A DNA stretch of 60,000 nt from Nymphaea colorata (GCF_008831285.2 NC_045142.1:25869876-25929875), one strand, 5' to 3'. Numbered from the stretch's first letter, positions 37,900 through 50,865 are shown. A program made the numbers and translations. The notes: a model not told the origin generated them from the sequence alone.

Positions 37900-40204
37900 G
37901 TGGTATGAAGACCAACCAGTTAGGCTTCGACTTTAAGGTCGGTCAAGATTGGCAGGTGGGTAGTGGGTTCCACATAAGTGCTTGCTTTAATAAATACATA
38001 TTCATCTGCATGGAGAAGCTTTGATTAAACAATGTTGTGGATAACGTGTGTGATATATATGAAAAATGATGATAATAGATTTGCAGGTAAAAGTTCCTTT
38101 AGGTTGTGCTTGATTCCTCACTGATCTTAGACCTCAGGAGATCTGAAATCCACGAAAGCTAGAACCCACAGTTTTATCAAACTGTGGATTTCAGCTTCTG
38201 CCGCCAATGTGGATCTGAAATCCATGCTATAGTGTAAAAGAACGTGGATTTAAGATCCAAAGTGAGCGGCAGTTCAGATTCTTCTTTGTAAGGAAAACAC
38301 CGTTGGATATTTCAATTCGAGAGACTTGGATGCAGGCCAATACGTAAACAAGTAACTTTTTTGTGGGTCTGTGTGGGCAACTGCCCACACAAGCCCCAAA
38401 ATGCTGCTCCGCTACTGTCCCTTCACATTTCCAATCGAATTACTTGGATAGCATAGGGAGAGCAAATGCAAAATTACAAAACCCAAATCTGATGAAGGCA
38501 AATAAATTCTTAAACTATATCTGGTTCATTTACGGTCTTATGGCTACTGTATGCATGGCTACCATGCATATTTTGTTATCGTGATTCCAAAATCTTAAGT
38601 GTAAAACCCTAAGGACTGCTCTGATCTTTGTCCGCTATAAAAGTTGTCTGCGGCGAGGCCGGCATGTCCTGTTTACACCGTTTCCCAAACAAACTCATTC
38701 GCACTCTGTTTGTGATTTGAGAGCTGCCCTGCTTTCTTCTTTCTGTTTAACATAGAGGAACAAAAAGGGAAATTGAATTGACCCGCCGTGGATAATCTAT
38801 TATCTTGTCTCTCAGTAATGGACATAGCCCACAAAACTAGTTAAAATTTAGAATTTTGCTATTAAAAAAATCAGTATTTGGGAATTAGCAACAATTTATA
38901 GTTAGTACGGTGATGACTTATGGTGGCTTTAGCGAGACAATGTATGGTTTTTCAATTTAGCAACTAACTTTTTTAAGATTTTAGCCCATCTAACAACCGG
39001 CAACAGTGAGTTTCCTTATATATACGTATATATACGCAGAGACACTTTTTTATGCTAACTATAACTGTAAGAAAGTTAAAATTGAGCTTAAAAAGTTAAA
39101 AGATGAATAATTCTCGAAAAGCGACAACATGTTTTGGTTCGTAAACTGTGTCCATGAGACATTTACGAACAAGTTATTCCACCCACAGCGACCGAATTTG
39201 ACCTTTAAATTTCAGATATGAAATTCACCCCTCACGATTGGGGATTTGGGGAACTGAGATGCATGGGCAATTTTCAGAAATGAAATTATGCACTTGTCGT
39301 TTTAATATAAAGAAAGATATTTGTCGACCCCAAAATTAAACTCTTTTGTGGCCGGTCCTATGGCCGGTCAGAGCATCTATATATATAATATCAAAGAAAG
39401 GTGTTTAATTGGGCCGGCCCTTTTTCCGTTTGGAGTTACTTTTCAACACGTCCGGATTCGGTCAAAAACTGGAGCCAATCAAATCTAGGACCTGAAGCGA
39501 TCTGCTTAACGGAGTTGAATTTATTTCGATATGTCAAGTAGTTGGAGTTAAGCATATTCCTACCAGTTTATGTGAATATTCAATTCAGCCATATTATGAA
39601 GCTTCTCTTCAAATGCAAACCTTTTAGGCAGGTGAACCAAGCTTCTGTTTGGCTTTATGGAATATATTCCAAGACTTGTTTCAGTCAATTATCAATGCTC
39701 GTAAGCTTCAATTAATAGCTTACAACGTACGCATATTAATTCTAGCTAAAAGTTATATTTTTTCTTAAAAGAAATAAATACGTATAATACAACGAAAGTG
39801 TTCACATGGCAAAAAGGATCTTTCTGTATTATTGTTGGTTTAAACTTCGCATTGGTGCCGATTTATCAGTAATTTAAAGCATCAATACGAAATAAAGTTT
39901 TTTTGGTGGAGCTGGTGAAGGTAACTGTCTGCACCTGCTGGCAAGTGCTCTGGCCCCCCCATTAGTTTTTTTTTTTTTAAATTTACATATAAATTTTTTA
40001 TTTTTCTTATATACAAATTTTGAAAAATGATATTTTGATTATTGTCAAAATTTTGAAACCATATTTCGCCCTGCTCAAGAAAAATTCAGGGAGCCTGATC
40101 TATATCTTATAAGCTTCCCGAATTTCCTGCATTTGCCCTAATCTCCGTGTTTAACAGGGGGCAGTTATTTCTGTTTGTATTCTTGATCTTTCTATGGCGG
40201 TGAA
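37900..40204. other. Intergenic DNA of tandem unit 1
   Basis: No gene is supported. It contains a short hairpin (CTGAAATCCAC near 38140 facing GTGGATTTCAG near 38185), the 20-base palindrome at 38371-38390, and AT-rich blocks that recur in unit 2 at 43200-45127. Confidence 0.55.
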
Positions 40205-42472
40205 ATTTTTTATATTGGTTAAACTAAAATTTTTAAATTTTACATCTAAAATTTTGAATTTTAAAAAATCTGAGGAAGCGGCCATGGCTCCTGCCTGCCC
40301 CCCCTCCCCCTATGCTTCTACCGCTGATTCCTCCTACATACAGTATATATATGCATGGGCTAGCTGCTGTGGTTTTCTTACCATGTTTCATATATGAATG
40401 ATCTAGTAATGGAATTCTAAATCACATTCATATGGTCAAATTTTAACAAAAAACCATATAAACAAGAAAAGCTCGAAACTAGACGGCCATATCCTCCTGT
40501 GTGATGATTTATACTGTGTGAACTCTTTAATCCGGTTTACATTAGAGCTCCAGTTTGCTGGTCCAATTCAAGAGGCGGATATCATGTATTATATATGTCA
40601 CATAAATATATATATATACACACACACAGACACACACAACTATTACATTTTGGCACCTGGAAAATCCAACTTTTTTGCATGTTTCTTCATCGATTCGCCT
40701 ATACAAAAAAATATCTTCATGTTGTTTGGAAACCTAACTGTGATGATTCTTATTGCCTAAAGGATATTTTGAAGATTTGATTACATTTTTGGAGTATCTA
40801 TGGGCCCCAACTTGCTTTGGCATCCTCTTTTAGGCATTCTTGCACTTTTTGCTTTTTCATGTATAGCCACAGTGGGATTCTGCGGAATATTAAGTTCGCA
40901 AGCATAGCAGGGCAGGCTTCAAACTAATGCACTAGCTAGCGAGTGCAATTTTATTTTACCCTCACAATGATAAGAAACAAATGTTCTTAGATATCTGGAG
41001 TTGTTCTAGATAGACAAAGAGCTTGAGTAGAAAGCTGCCGTATATGGTGATCGAGAAGCATCTATTATAGCAGCAGGTGAGTATATATATACACACAAAA
41101 GTACCTTAAATAAACTTTTTTTGCTTGAATGAATGACTAAGAACTATTTACTTGAATGTAAAGGTAATAAGAATGATGATTAAAAGGTCAGTTTAAACAT
41201 GTAACTCTCTAAAATAGCTAACCAACTAATTGCATAAATGAGAGAGAGGGTAAGGTTTACAAACTTATGGATTAAGTAATTATAAGACTATGTGGGAATA
41301 TTTGATCATGTGCTAGTGGCAGTATGACGTTCATTTCTTCTACAAAACTGAGTCATGAGAGACTTCCAACAATTTGATTGGTAGGATTCTGCCTAATCCA
41401 AGCCTACCCAAAAAGAAAAAAGGTGGCAACAACACATTGGCAAAAAAATGTTCACTAGGATGATAAACTTTAAGATTGGTTATTGCCGCGTCTGCTTTTA
41501 TTGTAAAACAACTCACCAAACTTACATAATTAGTATTAACTACTTTCATCCCCTATGACAACACTATATATTGGGAAGTACAACAGCACTTGGGGAGGCA
41601 CCATATACGTAACCTTTCTTTCTTTCATATATACTATCTAAGATATAATGAATTTCAAAAGCTTTAGAATAAAAACAATTAATAATAGCGTGCTTGCATT
41701 CCCACTGCTCCCATTCTCGTGGTCTCATGCAAATTGCGATGTTGCGGAGGAGATAGGGATCTCCTCATCTCTCTATAATCAAGTTGGCAAGTTCTTATTT
41801 TTTCAAGCTCATACTTATGCCTTGTGTTAAGCAAATCAGAACGCATGTGTCGGCGAAAAAAAAAAAAAACTCCTTCACTAATTAGTTTTGCTACTGCAAA
41901 CTGAAAAGGCTTTCCAGGCATATGAACCAGTTGAGCTCCGATATATACTTTTTTCGGTGCCATGAAACTAGCAAGGACAGTGAATCATTTGGTTAAAGAA
42001 TGTTCAAGGATACTTCAGTTATGGAGTTTTAAGTTTTCAACTACCAAGATATGTGTCAAACTTGTGCCTCAAATTCCTTTGTGGACGATGAATAGTTAGT
42101 ACAAAGGGAGAGTGAGAGAAAGACAGAAACAGAGAGAAAAGGAGCCCAACCCTCAATGCCACTCATCTGAATCAAACGGAAGAACCACTTAAATATGCGC
42201 GCTATCTGCCGAACCAGCTATGATACATACCATTTGGCGAGAATGATAGAAGGAAAATTAAAGGATACTTTATAACAAAAAAAGAAGACACATTTTTATA
42301 AGCACTAGCTTGTTAATACATACATAAACTCGAAGCAGACACTCTTGTTATCAACTTGTCCTACATGTTGCTATAAGAAGCGACAGTTACAATCTGCTCA
42401 AACCAGAAAGAGCAAAATATGAAACATGACACTTGTTTTTGTTACGACCGTCATCGTCGCCGGAGGCAGGTC

Positions 42473-42772
42473 TCAGGTACCCTTCTTGACTATGCACATG
42501 TAGAAGCCGCGGTAGGTCAGCGCGGCTTCTATGGCATCCATGACTGGCACATCCTGATTGTTCGTCCCAGCAGGGGCCGGGGCGGGGGAATTAATGGTGA
42601 CGGCCTGGTGCATGGCCGGCATCATGGGTGGCCATGAGTCGGTCATCCTAGTGTGTGCTTTGCTATTCGGAGTTCTTGGTCCCGAGAACTTGTGCAGCTG
42701 ACCCCGGTCAGCCGACGGATCCCGAACCCACTTGGTCTCTGAAGATTTCCTGCACTGAAACATGAGGGCCAT
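42473..42772 (-). CDS. Small RKS/WVxGPSVDW protein, family member 4
   Basis: A single-exon gene for a 99-residue protein beginning MALMFQCRKSSETKWVRDPS. The frame continues upstream to 42826, but the family start at 42772 is preferred. The middle part (Pro/Met/Ala-rich) and the C-terminal block VMDAIEAALTYRGFY then MCIVKKGT follow member 3 closely; the usual Arg before Tyr-Arg-Gly is Thr here, and the basic tail is weakened to KKGT. It lacks the internal 7-residue duplication of member 3. TATA box at 42914-42924. No signal peptide; function unknown. Confidence 0.76.
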   Translation of the reverse strand: MALMFQCRKSSETKWVRDPSADRGQLHKFSGPRTPNSKAHTRMTDSWPPMMPAMHQAVTINSPAPAPAGTNNQDVPVMDAIEAALTYRGFYMCIVKKGT

Positions 42773-42913
42773 TCCTCCTCCTCTTCTTCTTTTACTTTCT
42801 GAACCGACGTGTAATCTCTCTGGCAACGAGAGTCTGAGGGATCGAAATGCTACTGCTGTGAGTGAGCTAGCCAGATGGTTTTCTCTTGGTAAGAAAAGGG
42901 TGAGGCGTTGAGG

Positions 42914-42924
42914 CTTATTTATAG
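42914..42924 (-). promoter_or_regulatory. TATA box of small-protein gene 4
   Basis: CTATAAATAAG on the minus strand, 142 bases before the start codon. Confidence 0.8.
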
Positions 42925-42948
42925 GGAAGTTAATAGAGCATCTACATG

Positions 42949-43007
42949 GAAAACCAGCGGTCGCTGTGGGAAAACCACCGGTTGGTGCTACTGTGTAGAA
43001 ATCAACG
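42949..43007 (-). promoter_or_regulatory. GAAAACCA motifs upstream of gene 4
   Basis: GAAAACCA starts at 42949 and 42970 (21 bases apart); GAAATCAACGG follows near 42998. It begins 25 bases upstream of the TATA box. Confidence 0.62.
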
Positions 43008-43099
43008 GGGTTCCAAGCTTTGTTATATGAAGAGCAACAGGTTAGTTTTCGATTTGAAAGTCAGTCAAGATTGGTAAGTGGATAATGGGTTCCACATAA

Positions 43100-44091
43100 G
43101 TGCTAGCTTTAATAAATGCATGTTCATCTGCATGGAGAACCTTTGATTAAATAATATTGTGGATAATATATTAAGAAGGATGATGATAGATTTGTATGCC
43201 AGGAACAAAAACCTTTAAAAAGTTTCGAAAGTGTTTGTTTCCTCATGGGTCTTAGATGTAAGGGAATCTAAAATCCATGCTATAGTGTAAAAAACATGGA
43301 TTTAGGTCGGACCTCGAAACCACGAGACCTCAGTGACCAAAGTGAGCGCCACTTCAGATTCTTTCTTATAAAAGAAAACACTGTTGGGTATCTCAACTCG
43401 GGTTTAGGGTTTAAGAGACTTGGTTGCATCGTCGGGGATGTTCCTAAGGATGTCCATACAGTCGATCTAGATTCGATATCCGACCGAACAAGATAAAAAA
43501 AATAAGTCATGAAACAAATTTTGAGGTCCAATTGAGAATTCAGATTTGACATTCGATCGGATTTGGAGTTAAGTAAATCTTGACCCGAGATATGAACAAA
43601 CAAATGGTAGTTGGAGACGGCTAATATGTACACAGATAACCACTGTTGGTCTATGTGGGCAGTTGCCCACACAAGTTCGCAAATGCGGCTCCGCCACTGC
43701 CTCCGGACACCCTTCACAATTCCAATTGAACTACGTGGGTTGCAAAGCGGGCGAGCCAATACAAAATTACAAAACCAAATTCCAATAAAGGCAAAAAGAA
43801 AATCTTAAAGTAGTATATATGGTCCACTTATAATCTTACGACTGCTATATGCATGGGTACTATACTATAGTTGTGCTTCAAGTGTAAAACCCCAAGAACT
43901 CTCATCTTTACAAAAGTTCATTGCGGCGAGGCCGGCATGTCGTTTCATACCGTTTTCTAAACTTAGGACTCTGGTTGTGATTTGAGAGCTGCCCTGTTTC
44001 TGCTTTCAGACTAACTTAAAAGGAACAAAAAGGGAACATTGAATTGACCACCGTCAATTCTAACATCTACTATCTTGTTTCTTAGCAATGG

Positions 44092-44138
<47 letters not shown>

Positions 44139-46000
44139 CAATTCAATTTTTCAAAATGTTGGATATCACCAGGTGGTTAAAATTTTAAAATTTGTTACTA
44201 AAAAAAATTACTATATTTTGCATTAGCGACAATTTATAGTGTGGGGATGGTTTTCAGTGATTTTAGGAACAATTTATGATTCTTTTCCCCAATGACAAAG
44301 CCAGAATTTTTTTTTTAATTTATTCTTCACAGATTTTTGAAGGACACTCAAATACATAACATAGCAAATATTTTAAAATATTCATTTGAAAATGAAGAAG
44401 CCTTAAAAGGGCCAACAAACACCAGCTATTATGCTTCTGCTTTTGGCAACAAACTTTTAGAGTCTGAGTCTCCAAATACAGCAACATGTTTTGGTTGGTA
44501 GACTGGGTCTATGAGACATCTACGGACAAGTTTTTCCACCCTTAAAGATCGAATTTGATGTTTAATTTTCAGATATGAAATTCAACCTTATGAGTGGGAA
44601 TTGGGGAACTGAGGTGCATGCGGAAATGAAATTACGCAAGATATTGTCGATGTAGACCCCAAAATTGAACTCCTTTTGTGGCCGGTCCTATGGCCGAACG
44701 GAGCATCTGCATATGGCCGGCCTTTTCTTTTCCCTTTTGGGGTTGCTTTTCAACTGGTCCGGATTCGGTCGAAAACCGGAGCCAATCAAATCTAGCGCCT
44801 GAAGCGATCTGCTTAACGGAGTCGAATTTCTTTTTAAGTAGTTGGAGTTAGGCATATTCCTACCAGTTTATGTCAAAAGAAGCCATCCCCTGGATATTCA
44901 ATTCAACCATATTATGAAACTTCTCTTCAAGTGCAAACCTTTCAGTCAGGTGAACCAAGCTTTTGTTTGGCTTTATGGAATATATTCCAAGACTTGCTTC
45001 ATTCAATTATCAATGGTTGTAAGTTTCAATTAATAGCTTACAACGTACGCATATTAATTCTAGCTAAAAGTTATATTTTTTCTTGAAACAGATAAATACA
45101 TATAATACAATGAAAATGTTCACATGTCCATTTGGTTACAAAATATGATCCAAACATTGAGCTTTTAAACTTAGGCATGCATGTCATTCGCCTTCCCAAG
45201 GACACAAAAACATAAGCTGTGAGAAGCAATTTTAAGCCAAGGCACCTAGGTCCCAATGCAGTCCTGAACTCCAAACGCAGGGAGAATTTGTTAGTGAAGG
45301 GGCCGTTGGGTCTCTTCCAAAAAGTGGATTAAGAAGTCTTAAGAATGTAGTGATCACTAGCGCGCATTTTTTTTTCATGGTTAATTAAGAATATTTATGG
45401 ATATCCTATCGAGATTTGCAATAAAGTACTTGACCAAATCAAGGCTTTTGTCTTTTAAAGAGGCTACTATTTTTGTTAGTTATCCACACCCATATGGCCC
45501 GAACACAACACACAATCACACACACATGCACATGATAGTTTGTGAAATAAGTAAATCAGGTAAATGTAAATTGATTATGAGTTGTTTCGTTAGCTTGCAT
45601 GTATAATAAAAATAGTGACTGGTATTTTGATTTTGCAAAAGTAATATCACGTATGCTTCTTTGTAAGCATTCAATCCAGTTGATTGAACTAGTCATTATT
45701 AGTAAATATAACTAACAAATACAAAAAGAAAAAAAAACTAAACTGCATAGTACTGGTAATCACACTTCTCTATCTCTTATTCGATGGCTGTTTTCCTATA
45801 AAACAAAGCACGATTACTTACTATCACGAACAAAACCAAACTCGTTACACATATTTATGATCACACTGGGATTGCTCCTACTTGGTGCAAAACTGACCCT
45901 CTTCACGCTCTAGTGCTTAGCAGAGACATGTAGATAAACCTAAACATGTACTATTCAGACTGTGCTTATAAGCCTAATGCTCATTTTGATGCACGCCATT
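43100..46000. other. Intergenic DNA between genes 4 and 5
   Basis: The rest of unit 2 up to 45127, then unique AT-rich DNA. A 159-codon minus-strand frame at 43280-43759 has no unit 1 counterpart frame and no domain, so I do not call it a gene. Confidence 0.55.
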
Positions 46001-46027
46001 AATCCTCACAGACAGCAGAAATGAGTC

Positions 46028-46321
46028 TCAGGTGCGGTTTCTAATGGCGCAGATGCGGCAGCCGCGACGTCCCAGCACCGTGTCGACGGCATCGATAACC
46101 GGCAGCTTGGCATGACGCCTACCAGGAGGTGGGGCGTGGCAGCCATGAGTGGAGCACTGTTGCCTGATCAGTGTGGCCAGTGGATGCGTCATAGTTTTGT
46201 TAGCGACGGGCTCGCAATTTGGAGTCAGAGACAGGAGCTGCTGAGCCCAGTCAACTGGTCGCCGTCGAACCCAGTTGGACTTGGTCTGGGAGGACTTCCT
46301 GCCCTCCGATCCAAATAGCAT
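46028..46321 (-). CDS. Small RKS/WVxGPSVDW protein, family member 5 (divergent)
   Basis: A single-exon gene for a 97-residue protein. The N-terminal block is kept in part (GRKSSQTKSNWVRRRPVDWAQ), while the start MLFGSE differs from M-A/S-F. The C-terminal block is altered to VIDAVDTVLGRRGCRICAIRNRT, so the EAALRY core is lost but the Arg-rich tail remains. It has four Cys, more than the other members. TATA box TATATAAA at 46387-46394, only 66 bases upstream. It may be a functional paralogue with a new role or a drifting copy; no stop or frameshift is seen. Confidence 0.65.
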   Translation of the reverse strand: MLFGSEGRKSSQTKSNWVRRRPVDWAQQLLSLTPNCEPVANKTMTHPLATLIRQQCSTHGCHAPPPGRRHAKLPVIDAVDTVLGRRGCRICAIRNRT

Positions 46322-46386
46322 CCTGGTGGAATTTTGGAGCTATGAACAAACTGCAAGAGTTTGGTGAACTGAGATGCTTGAACTCG

Positions 46387-46394
46387 TTTATATA
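46387..46394 (-). promoter_or_regulatory. TATA box of small-protein gene 5
   Basis: TATATAAA on the minus strand, 66 bases before the start codon. Confidence 0.7.
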
Positions 46395-47129
46395 GATATG
46401 TCGTAGAGTTCATGCCTAAGGAGTGATAACTGATCATGACGACCGTCCATCTTGTGGAACGGACGGCCTCAATAAAAGTTGCACAATTTAACTGCAATTG
46501 AAGATCTAGACTTTTCTTCTACAATAGAATATTCCCCCCACCTTTGTTTACTTTTTAAAAGTTGAGCTATGATTTGTTACTTATCCAAATGTTAATTATG
46601 CACTATTATGTACATTTTTCTAATTCCTTTATTTAAAGAGCATCCAAGCTTGTTTAAACATAGTGTCTTTATTTAGATACTCAAAAATCAGTCCTGAAAT
46701 GGCAGAGACCTGGATGCTTTTTTTGTTTTTTTAAACTTGAAAATGCATTTATAAGAGAATAAGGCTCCAAGGAGGCATTTGATAGTCTTGAATTTGAGAT
46801 CTACAGAATTTGAGAACTGTGGATTTAAGATCCGACCCCCCAATTTTCAATGTGATCTTGTCTCTAAGCAAAGAAGTAAAATAAAAATTTTAAGTGTGGA
46901 TTTAAGTCTGATTTTAAGGTCCTTACTTATAAACCTAATGCTCATTTTGTTCGTTCTTGTACATATTTGACTGTTTTTTTTTTGTGTATCAGCTTTAATA
47001 AATTTTGGAGTCATCTCCAGAGGTTTGATGCGGAAATAGACCAATGTCATCCGATTAGTGGTCTGATTTCGTACAGGTCTAATTCATTTTGTTTTTTCTC
47101 GTACCTGATATTTGAATTATGGTCACAAA

Positions 47130-47470
47130 TAACTTTTTGGAGTTTTAAACGGTGAGGTTTTTCTCGGGTGTAACACGCGAACTTAAAAAATTGAGATAAA
47201 ATGAAAAAAAATACGGCAAATTTTTAAAAATTTAAAAAACTAAAAATTTGGAAAAAATAAAATAGGTGAGAAAATAATAACACAAATATCAAAATATAAG
47301 AAAATTTGCAAAAAAAAAAATAGAAAATGAAAAAAAAAAACTATTTGGCATTAAAAAAATAAAAAAAGGCTCAAAAAACACACACGTTTTTTCATTTTTA
47401 ATGTTTTTTAAAAAAAAAACATGTTTTTTTTTAAGTTTAAACGGCATTTAATTTACTCGTGTTTTTTTTC
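47130..47470 (+). repeat. A/T-homopolymer-rich dispersed repeat, copy 1
   Basis: Matches 52545-52850 in the same orientation. Shared blocks are GTTTTAAAYGGTGARGTTTT near the start, ATTTGGCATTA/GTTTGGCATTA in the middle and CATTTAATTTAYTCGTG/CATTTAATTTATCACG near the end, with poly(A) and poly(T) runs between. Confidence 0.7.
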
Positions 47471-48070
47471 GAAAATAATTTTGTGACAATGATTTGAACC
47501 AATCCATAAACAAGTAAAGATTCAATCCAATTCAGTATACTTATTACTCTGGTCTTTGAAAAAGGTTTGCATTTGTGCATGAATTCGAATCTGGCTAAGA
47601 TCCGGAAGAAGCTGAGCGGCTTGCATATCAAGGTCACCGACTCACCGCCCTTCTCGGCATCGTCTACAGATATGCTTACTCACTGTTGCTTATTCTCGCA
47701 AACCTTACATCAGAGCTACCATTAAACATTATCCTCGAGCTTATATATTATTGAAGTGTCAATATCTACGGCCCTGGCAATATACTGCGCAGATTTGCAA
47801 AACTTGATAAATCAAACATGAATTTGGAAATAAGTATATATATATATATATATATGACATAGAAAAATTGCAATCAGCGGCAACCTTTGTGGTTGGATGG
47901 TCTTTTTTTTTTAAAAAAAATAGATTACTAAAAAAAAGTTACAAAAGGTGCATTCCATCACTAAAAACTTTAGTCAAGCAAATATTGCTATACATGCAGC
48001 TTTTGTGATCATTTTTAGCAATACAAACTAAAAAAAAACACCCGACTTCAGAGATAGACGACGGTTTTCA

Positions 48071-48219
<149 letters not shown>

Positions 48220-49107
48220 AATCACTTTATCCACAAGCAAATCTGAGCTGATATTGTAAATCAGGTTCCGAAAGTGCATAAGATATTGCAATAAGATAGC
48301 CGGCATGAGATTCCCTGACTAGAAATTCGCACAGCCTTAGAAAGCTTAATAATGGAGGAACTTGAGGATGCTTGAACCGCTTTTTCTGTCTCCTAATAAA
48401 TTAGCATAATCCCTTGTCTCCTTATTAGAAGCCCTTCTCTTAAATAGTTAAAGTAAGTGCTTTTAAGAATAAAAATATGTTAAAAAGAATTGTTTATTTT
48501 CCGGTCTCAAGTTCATATTTTTCCCATTTAATAGGCGGAAATTAGATGACAGAATTTAACATCATTAAATGGTTGAACAGTTTATTAGAAACGATATATT
48601 CAGTAGATCATTTTCTAGTGAGTTCTACTGTGGGGGAGATTGAATAGGCAAAAAATAGACTTGCTTTTTAACAATTAATCTCTTTCTCTAAAAAAGAAAA
48701 AGAAAAAAAATAAAGATGGTTGAATGTGACTTATGCCCACCAGTAGACCCATTTGGTCTTCTGCATTCTGATCATATCAATTCTTTGGAATAATTTTTTT
48801 AAGAAGATTCGCACCGCAAACCTTGATCAACTCTTGACTTCTTTAGTGAGAAGTTCTTAACTTGGGCTGGGCAGGTGGAGGGAATAACTCTGCTTGGTTG
48901 CTGAGACGCGATCTTTCTTTTTTGTAGGTTCTGTTGTATTTTCAGGGAACTAAAGACCACAAGAAGAAGGAAAGTTAAAACTAATCCTGCTTTTGATTAG
49001 AAAGACCAAAAAAAGTGTAGGCTGTGTAGCTTCATTAAATTTGGAAGAATTATTATAAACTATCCATGATATGTCACTGACTTCATTGACTTGGATTGGT
49101 TGACAGA

Positions 49108-49532
49108 GTTGGCAAACTCGCCAATTCGAATCATGAGCGGCGCTGCCGCGCCCGAGTCGATTAGGATCATCTATTTACTGGGTCACGGGTCAGGGCTCGC
49201 TGAGTTAGCTGAGATCCTCAATGAATTACATGTTCTTTTGGTCATGCGCTGCTGAATACTAAAGTTTTTTTTTTAATTTTTTTTTGAATTATGAAATACC
49301 ACAAACTTTACTAAGGATACATGAGTACTCATACTACATGTCATTCGGTTTTGGTTCATGAAAAAATCAAATATGAAATCCGAACAGACTTACCTTTTTC
49401 ATCTATTTATAAAAAAAAATGCATTATTAAAATTTATGATTTAACCCAATGGAGTCGCTGAATCAATTCACTGATCTGGTAACCCAGTCTTCAGTCGAAT
49501 TGACTCTAAGTCATGAGTTTGCCAACTATGTT
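49108..49532. mobile_element. Foldback/MITE-like element
   Basis: AGTTGGCAAACTC near 49107 faces its exact inverse GAGTTTGCCAACT near 49519. Inside, AATTCGA and ACTGGGTYAC also recur inverted in the same order. The size of about 425 bases and lack of coding sequence fit a small non-autonomous DNA element. I see no clear target duplication, so the class is open. Confidence 0.5.
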
Positions 49533-50468
49533 GCTGGATATTGACTCCTCAAGCCACTTTCTGATATAAATGTAAGATTTGGTCCACTGGATCATGAAAG
49601 TCGAACCTTGGACATCTGGATCTGATCTGAGCTGCTTGAATTCCATATTCATCATTCAACTCTGGGTTTTTAGTTACAGTTTTGATACATAAGAAACTAT
49701 CAGATCCATCTTCATTCTACAAGTAGATTTAGAGCTTTGGTTTTTTGCTAATTAAACTAATTTCAGTGCCCGCCTTAAATGACCGTACAGATATGACCCG
49801 AAATTTCAAAAGCCCATATATAAGTTCACATATTTATTATTAATACTCTTCTTAATAAAAATTTATATACTAGTGCCCTCCTCAGCTCCTTCAGAACAGT
49901 TTGAAAGATTGAAACGGATTCATGAATTACTACAATTATATGTCTAAATTAGGGTAGATTTATAAAATACTCACAAAATATTCCATTTGTCGATAAAAAA
50001 ACTCTCGGAGTATTTCATGAGTCTGCCTCCAAAATAATAGGGACACCAATTTTATTGTTTTATGAATCTACGTCATTTTTTTAGCACGATCAGCTGCCAA
50101 ATGACGTCGAAGAGGATTTCTATTGTTTGGACCTCTCAATATGCATGACATGTTTGGAGCCCATCGAACATATAAGTGCTACGGCCCCAATAAATAAAAT
50201 TTCTCCTACCACCAATGCTTTCATGTATGCAATGCTTTCTACACATATAATATACATATAAAAAACGCAATGTATTTATGACATTCATAAGCCTACATCT
50301 GGACATAGTGGACAGGCCACATTGATATTGCCTATCCATGGAAGACTAACTCACCAACTTAGCCACAAGTGCAGGAATACAAACAACTCTATCATCTCAC
50401 TTACTTTTACTTAATACGTATAATACAAGCTAGCTCTCGATCTTTAAGGCACAGCAGGAAAGGAAGTC

Positions 50469-50768
50469 TCAAACGCGCTTCTTTTTGGTGCAAACATAGT
50501 AGCCGCAGTACCTCAGCGCCGCTTCCCGGGCATCCATGGCCGGCATTTCCGCACCAGGCGTAGCCGCGACCGGTGCCTGGAAGCTGCTGGTGCCGCCCTG
50601 TTGCCTCATGAGCATGGCTGGTGGGAACGCCTCCAGCCTTCTAATGGGAGGTTGGCCATAGGTAGCCGGAGTTGGTGCCACGAAATCATGCACCTGAGCC
50701 CAGTTTACCGATGGACCCTGAACCCACATGGTCTTGGCGGGCTTCCTACCTTGGAACAGAAACGCCAT
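50469..50768 (-). CDS. Small RKS/WVxGPSVDW protein, family member 6
   Basis: A single-exon gene for a 99-residue protein. The N-terminal block is MAFLFQGRKPAKTMWVQGP then SVNWAQVHDFVAP; the middle contains MLMRQQGG, also seen in similar form in members 5 and 7. The C-terminal block is AMDAREAALRYCGYY then VCTKKKRV, with Cys in place of the usual Arg before GYY. TATA box at 50858-50865. Upstream, GAAAAATCAACG (50916-50927) matches the third unit of the 21-base array of gene 1. No signal peptide, no intron, function unknown. Confidence 0.77.
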   Translation of the reverse strand: MAFLFQGRKPAKTMWVQGPSVNWAQVHDFVAPTPATYGQPPIRRLEAFPPAMLMRQQGGTSSFQAPVAATPGAEMPAMDAREAALRYCGYYVCTKKKRV

Positions 50769-50857
50769 TCTCTCTGTTGGCTATGGAAACACTCTACAGA
50801 TCTAATTGATATGTTCTGTAGGTTTGGTCTTGATGAGGAAGCTCGCCGGATTGAAGA

Positions 50858-50865
50858 TTTATATA
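50858..50865 (-). promoter_or_regulatory. TATA box of small-protein gene 6
   Basis: TATATAAA on the minus strand, 90 bases before the start codon. Confidence 0.78.

Larger units (their letters stand above)
35273..39808 (+). repeat. Tandem duplication of about 5 kb, unit 1
   Basis: Collinear in the same orientation with 40205-45127. Shared blocks in order are the TTTTATATTKGTTAAACT start, the AAAATCCAACTTTTTT block, the AT-rich end of copy B, small-protein gene 3 (gene 4 in unit 2), a GTGTGGGCAACTGCCCACAC palindrome, and a block ending AAAAGTTATATTTTTTCTT. Unit 1 overlaps the right end of copy B, so this event used part of the older duplicated segment. Confidence 0.88.
40205..45127 (+). repeat. 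Tandem duplication of about 5 kb, unit 2
   Basis: Second copy of 35273-39808. It carries small-protein gene 4 in the same place and orientation as gene 3. The first part (40205-41830) also resembles 11765-13300 in copy A. An AT microsatellite at about 44099-44137 is present only in this unit. Confidence 0.88.

Noticed and set aside
43280-43759. 159-codon minus-strand frame
   Set aside because: No domain, no counterpart frame in tandem unit 1, and it covers degenerate repeat-like DNA.
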